In this document: positions 62,501 to 64,000 of the stretch, piece by piece
How positions within the stretch are numbered: the stretch's first letter is position 1
How the letters are laid out: the number at the start of each line of letters is the position of its first letter
NCBI GenBank assembly: GCA_044772875.1
Contig: CP173058.1
Span: 2,480,001-2,544,000, forward strand
Direction: 5' to 3'
DNA: 64,000 nucleotides
Source of the DNA: Morganella morganii_D
Lineage (GTDB): Bacteria > Pseudomonadota > Gammaproteobacteria > Enterobacterales > Enterobacteriaceae
Program-made: the position numbers and the translations under genes
The notes under the pieces: generated by a model
Database searches by the model: none
Told to the model about the DNA's origin: nothing
What the model saw: only the letters and a program-made list of their open reading frames with translations

Positions 62501-64000
62501 TTTTTCCGTATCACTTTGTTTCAGCTTATCTTCTGTCGCAGTCAGCTGTTGCGTAATTTTTGTAAGGCCGGCATTTTTACTGCCGAGCAGTGCAAGGTTT
62601 TTCTCAGCCTGACTTTTCTCTGAATTCAGCTGTGCAACCTGTTTTTCAAGCGCGGATTTATCCGTTGTCAGCACCGCAATCTGTTTTTCCAGATCAGCTG
62701 ACTGTTTGTTGTTTTCAGCTTCCTGAGATTGCAGTTTTGCTGTCAGGCGCTGTTTTTCCGCATCCTGAGCCTGCAATTGTTTTTCCAGCTCTGTCAGCTT
62801 CTGCGCGACTTTTGCCATATCGGCATTTTTGTTTTCCAGCAGTGCGAGATTTTTATCTGACAACGCTTTTTCTTTATTCAGTGCCGTGATCTGTTTTTCC
62901 AGATCCCGTTTTTCTGCTGTCAGCGCGGTCAGATCTTTTTTCAGCGCATCACTTTGTTTGCTGTTTTCACTGGTCAGCGCGAGGATTTTGTCGCTCAGCT
63001 GCTGTTTTTCCGCATCCCGCTGACTCAGCTGTTTTTCCAGCTCTGTCAGCTTCTGCGTGACTTTTGCCATATCGGCATTTTTGTTTTCCAGCAGTGCGAG
63101 ATTTTTATCTGACAACGCTTTTTCTTTATTCAGCGCCGTGATCTGTTTTTCCAGATCCGCCTTTTCTGATGCCAGCGCGGTCAGATCTTTTTTCAGCGCA
63201 TCACTTTGTTTGCTGTTTTCACTGGTCAGCGCGAGGATTTTGTCGCTCAGCTGCTGTTTTTCCGCATCCCGCTGATTCAGCTGTTTTTCCAGCGCTGTCA
63301 GCTTCTGCGTGACTTTTGCCATATCGGCATTTTTATTTTCCAGCAGCGCGAGATTTTTATCTGACAACACTTTTTCTTTATTCAGAGCCGTGATCTGTTT
63401 TTCCAGATCCGCTTTTTCTGCTGTCAGGGCAGTCACCTGACTTTCTGCCTGACCAAAACGTGCCAGGTTTTCACTTATCTGCTGATTGAGAGAATCAATC
63501 GTTTTCTGGTTTTTTTCCAGCTCTGCGGTCAGTTTGGCATTATCGCCTTTTGCCGCAGCCTGTAACTCATTATTTGCCAGAGTCAGGTTTTTCAGTTCTG
63601 TCTCTTTTTTCGCAATATCAGTAAGAGCCTGTTCATAATTACGCTGAACAGTCCGGTACTTTTCGTTCAGTGACGCCAGGTCACGTTTCACGTCCTGTAA
63701 TTTCAGGCGGGTGAGACGCAGCTGTTTCTGCGGATCCGACGGCGTAAACCAGGTTTCCGGTTTCAGCACACGGGCAACCGTCAGCGGCAGATCAGAGAAA
63801 TACGTCATTGAACGGAAAGGTTCACCCAGGACGGCAAACAGGACTTCCGGTGTGAGAGTCAGTGAGGAGGTCATACGGCCGGGAACAGGCGAGAACACAA
63901 ATCCGCGGTGTTTCCCGCTCCATTTCTGGCTGTCCCGGATCAGATAAGCCGGAGACCACTGCGGGTATCCGACCGGAACAGGATTCGTCACAACAACCGG
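59570..64000 (-). CDS. Giant coiled-coil repeat protein with C-terminal FKBP-like domain, N-terminus outside window
   Basis: At least 1,476 codons in one frame; the frame is still open at the window end, so the true start is upstream (a GTG at 63991 is only the first possible start inside). The visible N-terminal 110 residues are non-repetitive (W-S-P-A-Y-L-I-R-D-S-Q-K-W-S-G near the edge, then P-E-T-W-F-T-P-S-D-P). Residues about 110-1330 are almost continuous heptads rich in K, E, Q, L, A and T, built from 84-residue (252-bp, 12-heptad) units. The last 110 residues resemble the FKBP-type isomerase fold: V-Y-Y-R-I-T-K-Q-G, then L-T-D-G-K-V-T-V-S, then G-Y-G-V-A-G-I-E-G-Q-I-P-P-N-S. Several usual active-site aromatics are missing, so enzyme activity is uncertain. 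The function is unknown; a filamentous spacer or scaffold with an FKBP-like tip is the plainest reading. Confidence 0.85.
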   Translation of the reverse strand, partial: PVVVTNPVPVGYPQWSPAYLIRDSQKWSGKHRGFVFSPVPGRMTSSLTLTPEVLFAVLGEPFRSMTYFSDLPLTVARVLKPETWFTPSDPQKQLRLTRLKLQDVKRDLASLNEKYRTVQRNYEQALTDIAKKETELKNLTLANNELQAAAKGDNAKLTAELEKNQKTIDSLNQQISENLARFGQAESQVTALTAEKADLEKQITALNKEKVLSDKNLALLENKNADMAKVTQKLTALEKQLNQRDAEKQQLSDKILALTSENSKQSDALKKDLTALASEKADLEKQITALNKEKALSDKNLALLENKNADMAKVTQKLTELEKQLSQRDAEKQQLSDKILALTSENSKQSDALKKDLTALTAEKRDLEKQITALNKEKALSDKNLALLENKNADMAKVAQKLTELEKQLQAQDAEKQRLTAKLQSQEAENNKQSADLEKQIAVLTTDKSALEKQVAQLNSEKSQAEKNLALLGSKNAGLTKITQQLTATEDKLKQSDTEKRALAAQLAEQGSNSTKQSAELKKALDGLTAEKVALEKQITALTADKSTASAKNTELLNAKTAEMQKTAEQVAALEKQLKSITAEKQLIALKLLQKTTDNQQQNARLQQDLTALTADKVALTGQITRLTEELSLAEKNIAQLSSKNADMAKVVQQLNTLEQQLKQHDTEKQALAAQIAAGNADSDKQRTQLKKELSALAADKTALENQITQLTAEKVQAEKNTALLSSKNSDLAKVTRDLTDTGQKLKNAEAEKQKLADQLAHQSKEAAAQRDKLEKELSTLAAGKTALENQIAQLTAEKVQAEKNTALLSSKNSDLEKITRELTTSEQKLKNAETEKQKLVAQLAHQSKEAAAQRDKLEKELSTLAAGKTALENQIAQLTAEKVQAEKNTALLSSKNSDLEKITRELTASEQKLKNAETEKQKLADQLANQSKEAAAQSDKLKKELSALATGKTALENQIAQLTAEKVQAEKNTALLSSKNSDLAKVTRELTASEQKLKNAETEKQKLADQLAHQSKEAAAQRDKLEKELSTLATGKTALENQIAQLTAEKVQAEKNTALLSSKNSELEKITRELTASEQKLKNAETEKQKLADQLAHQNKEAAAQSDKLKKELSTLAAGKTALENQIAQLDVQNTGNAKLAAQLQTLEKELQQREADKLKLTAQLQSREADNTRQSDNLKKEVAALTVDKATLEQKIAQLTADKQLLSAKVSGSDKESSAVQADNAELNKKLSAEQQRAAQLDKALKEKTQQIEALAKSDAELIKLNAQLDNQKKQLADKDAELAKAAAKLKENADITAKYTALQKEMDKQKAAVSAQRTENTSLNTKIAKAEEKNRAVAAYTFQQVGELNKRKNQELITRLERQNYAKMTPDVYYRITKQGQKYKALKGKIITFAMHEELTDGKVTVSHPVNAPAVIPFNELPGDLAKFVSLVGAGGSVDVYIKPEGGYGVAGIEGQIPPNSMSIIKLNVLKIE
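60660..61919. repeat. Five tandem 252-bp repeats inside the giant gene
   Basis: Matching landmarks fall at 60719, 60971, 61223, 61475 and 61727, each exactly 252 bases apart. Copies differ by only a few substitutions, so expansion and homogenisation are recent. Each unit is 84 residues, exactly 12 heptads, so copy-number change keeps the coiled-coil register. Confidence 0.92.
62750..63490. repeat. Three tandem 252-bp repeats of a second family
   Basis: The landmark ATATCGGCAT recurs at 62817, 63069 and 63321, again 252 bases apart, with a sequence distinct from the 60.7-61.9 kb family. The stretch between the two families has more diverged units with the same approximate period. Confidence 0.88.

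Noticed and set aside
60660..63490. CRISPR-like array
   Set aside because: The repeats are 252 bp, contiguous and protein-coding, with no spacers.

Overview
The window reads as chromosomal DNA of an enterobacterium of the family Morganellaceae, most likely Morganella morganii. This is inferred from several signs: many proteins are close to E. coli counterparts; gene orders are partly kept (dksA-gluQ-pcnB-folK-panC and yadH-yadG-can-hpt-cueO-yacC); the tryptophanase leader peptide has the Proteus-type layout; and the pantothenate locus is broken in a way that fits the known pantothenate requirement of M. morganii. No rRNA, tRNA, CRISPR array, insertion sequence or prophage was seen.

Layout: (1) 1-2.3 kb: end of a possible metal-binding protein, a small secreted protein and an AraC-type regulator. 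(2) 2.3-6.9 kb: fdnGHI, the selenocysteine formate dehydrogenase-N, with a readable SECIS hairpin and a perfect FNR box upstream. (3) 7-17.6 kb: housekeeping block mrcB, hrpB, sfsA, dksA, gluQ, pcnB (AUU start), folK and a catalytically degenerate panC. (4) 17.5-23.8 kb: a complete serralysin locus (protease, inhibitor and three-part type I exporter) on the minus strand. (5) 24-30.7 kb: yadGH, can, an unrecognised low-GC gene pair, hpt, cueO behind a MerR-type (CueR-like) promoter, and yacC. (6) 30.8-38.8 kb: uhpABC sensing genes running directly into afuABC, a sugar-phosphate ABC importer. (7) 39-42 kb: a TetR regulator divergent from a Tm-1-like/TIM-barrel pair. (8) 42-46.3 kb: the tryptophanase operon tnaC-tnaA-mtr, with a 33-residue arrest leader, then meso-diaminopimelate dehydrogenase. 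(9) 46.5-56.2 kb: MATE exporter, cysteine desulfidase, yjiA, btsT, a DUF3592 protein, a tiny secreted peptide, purT and rarD. (10) 56.2-64 kb: a gene-free stretch with three TTAACGTTAA palindromes, a LacI-type regulator, a FixJ-like regulator lacking its phospho-acceptor Asp, and a giant coiled-coil protein built from 84-residue repeats with an FKBP-like C-terminus, cut by the window end.

Working together: the window covers anaerobic respiration (fdnGHI), envelope synthesis (mrcB, ddh), secreted proteolysis (prt locus), host sugar-phosphate uptake (uhp-afu), and amino-acid catabolism (tnaA-mtr, cyuA, btsT). The least explained items are the giant repeat protein, the degenerate PanC, the orphan gene pair between can and hpt, and the orphan palindromes near 56.4-56.7 kb.
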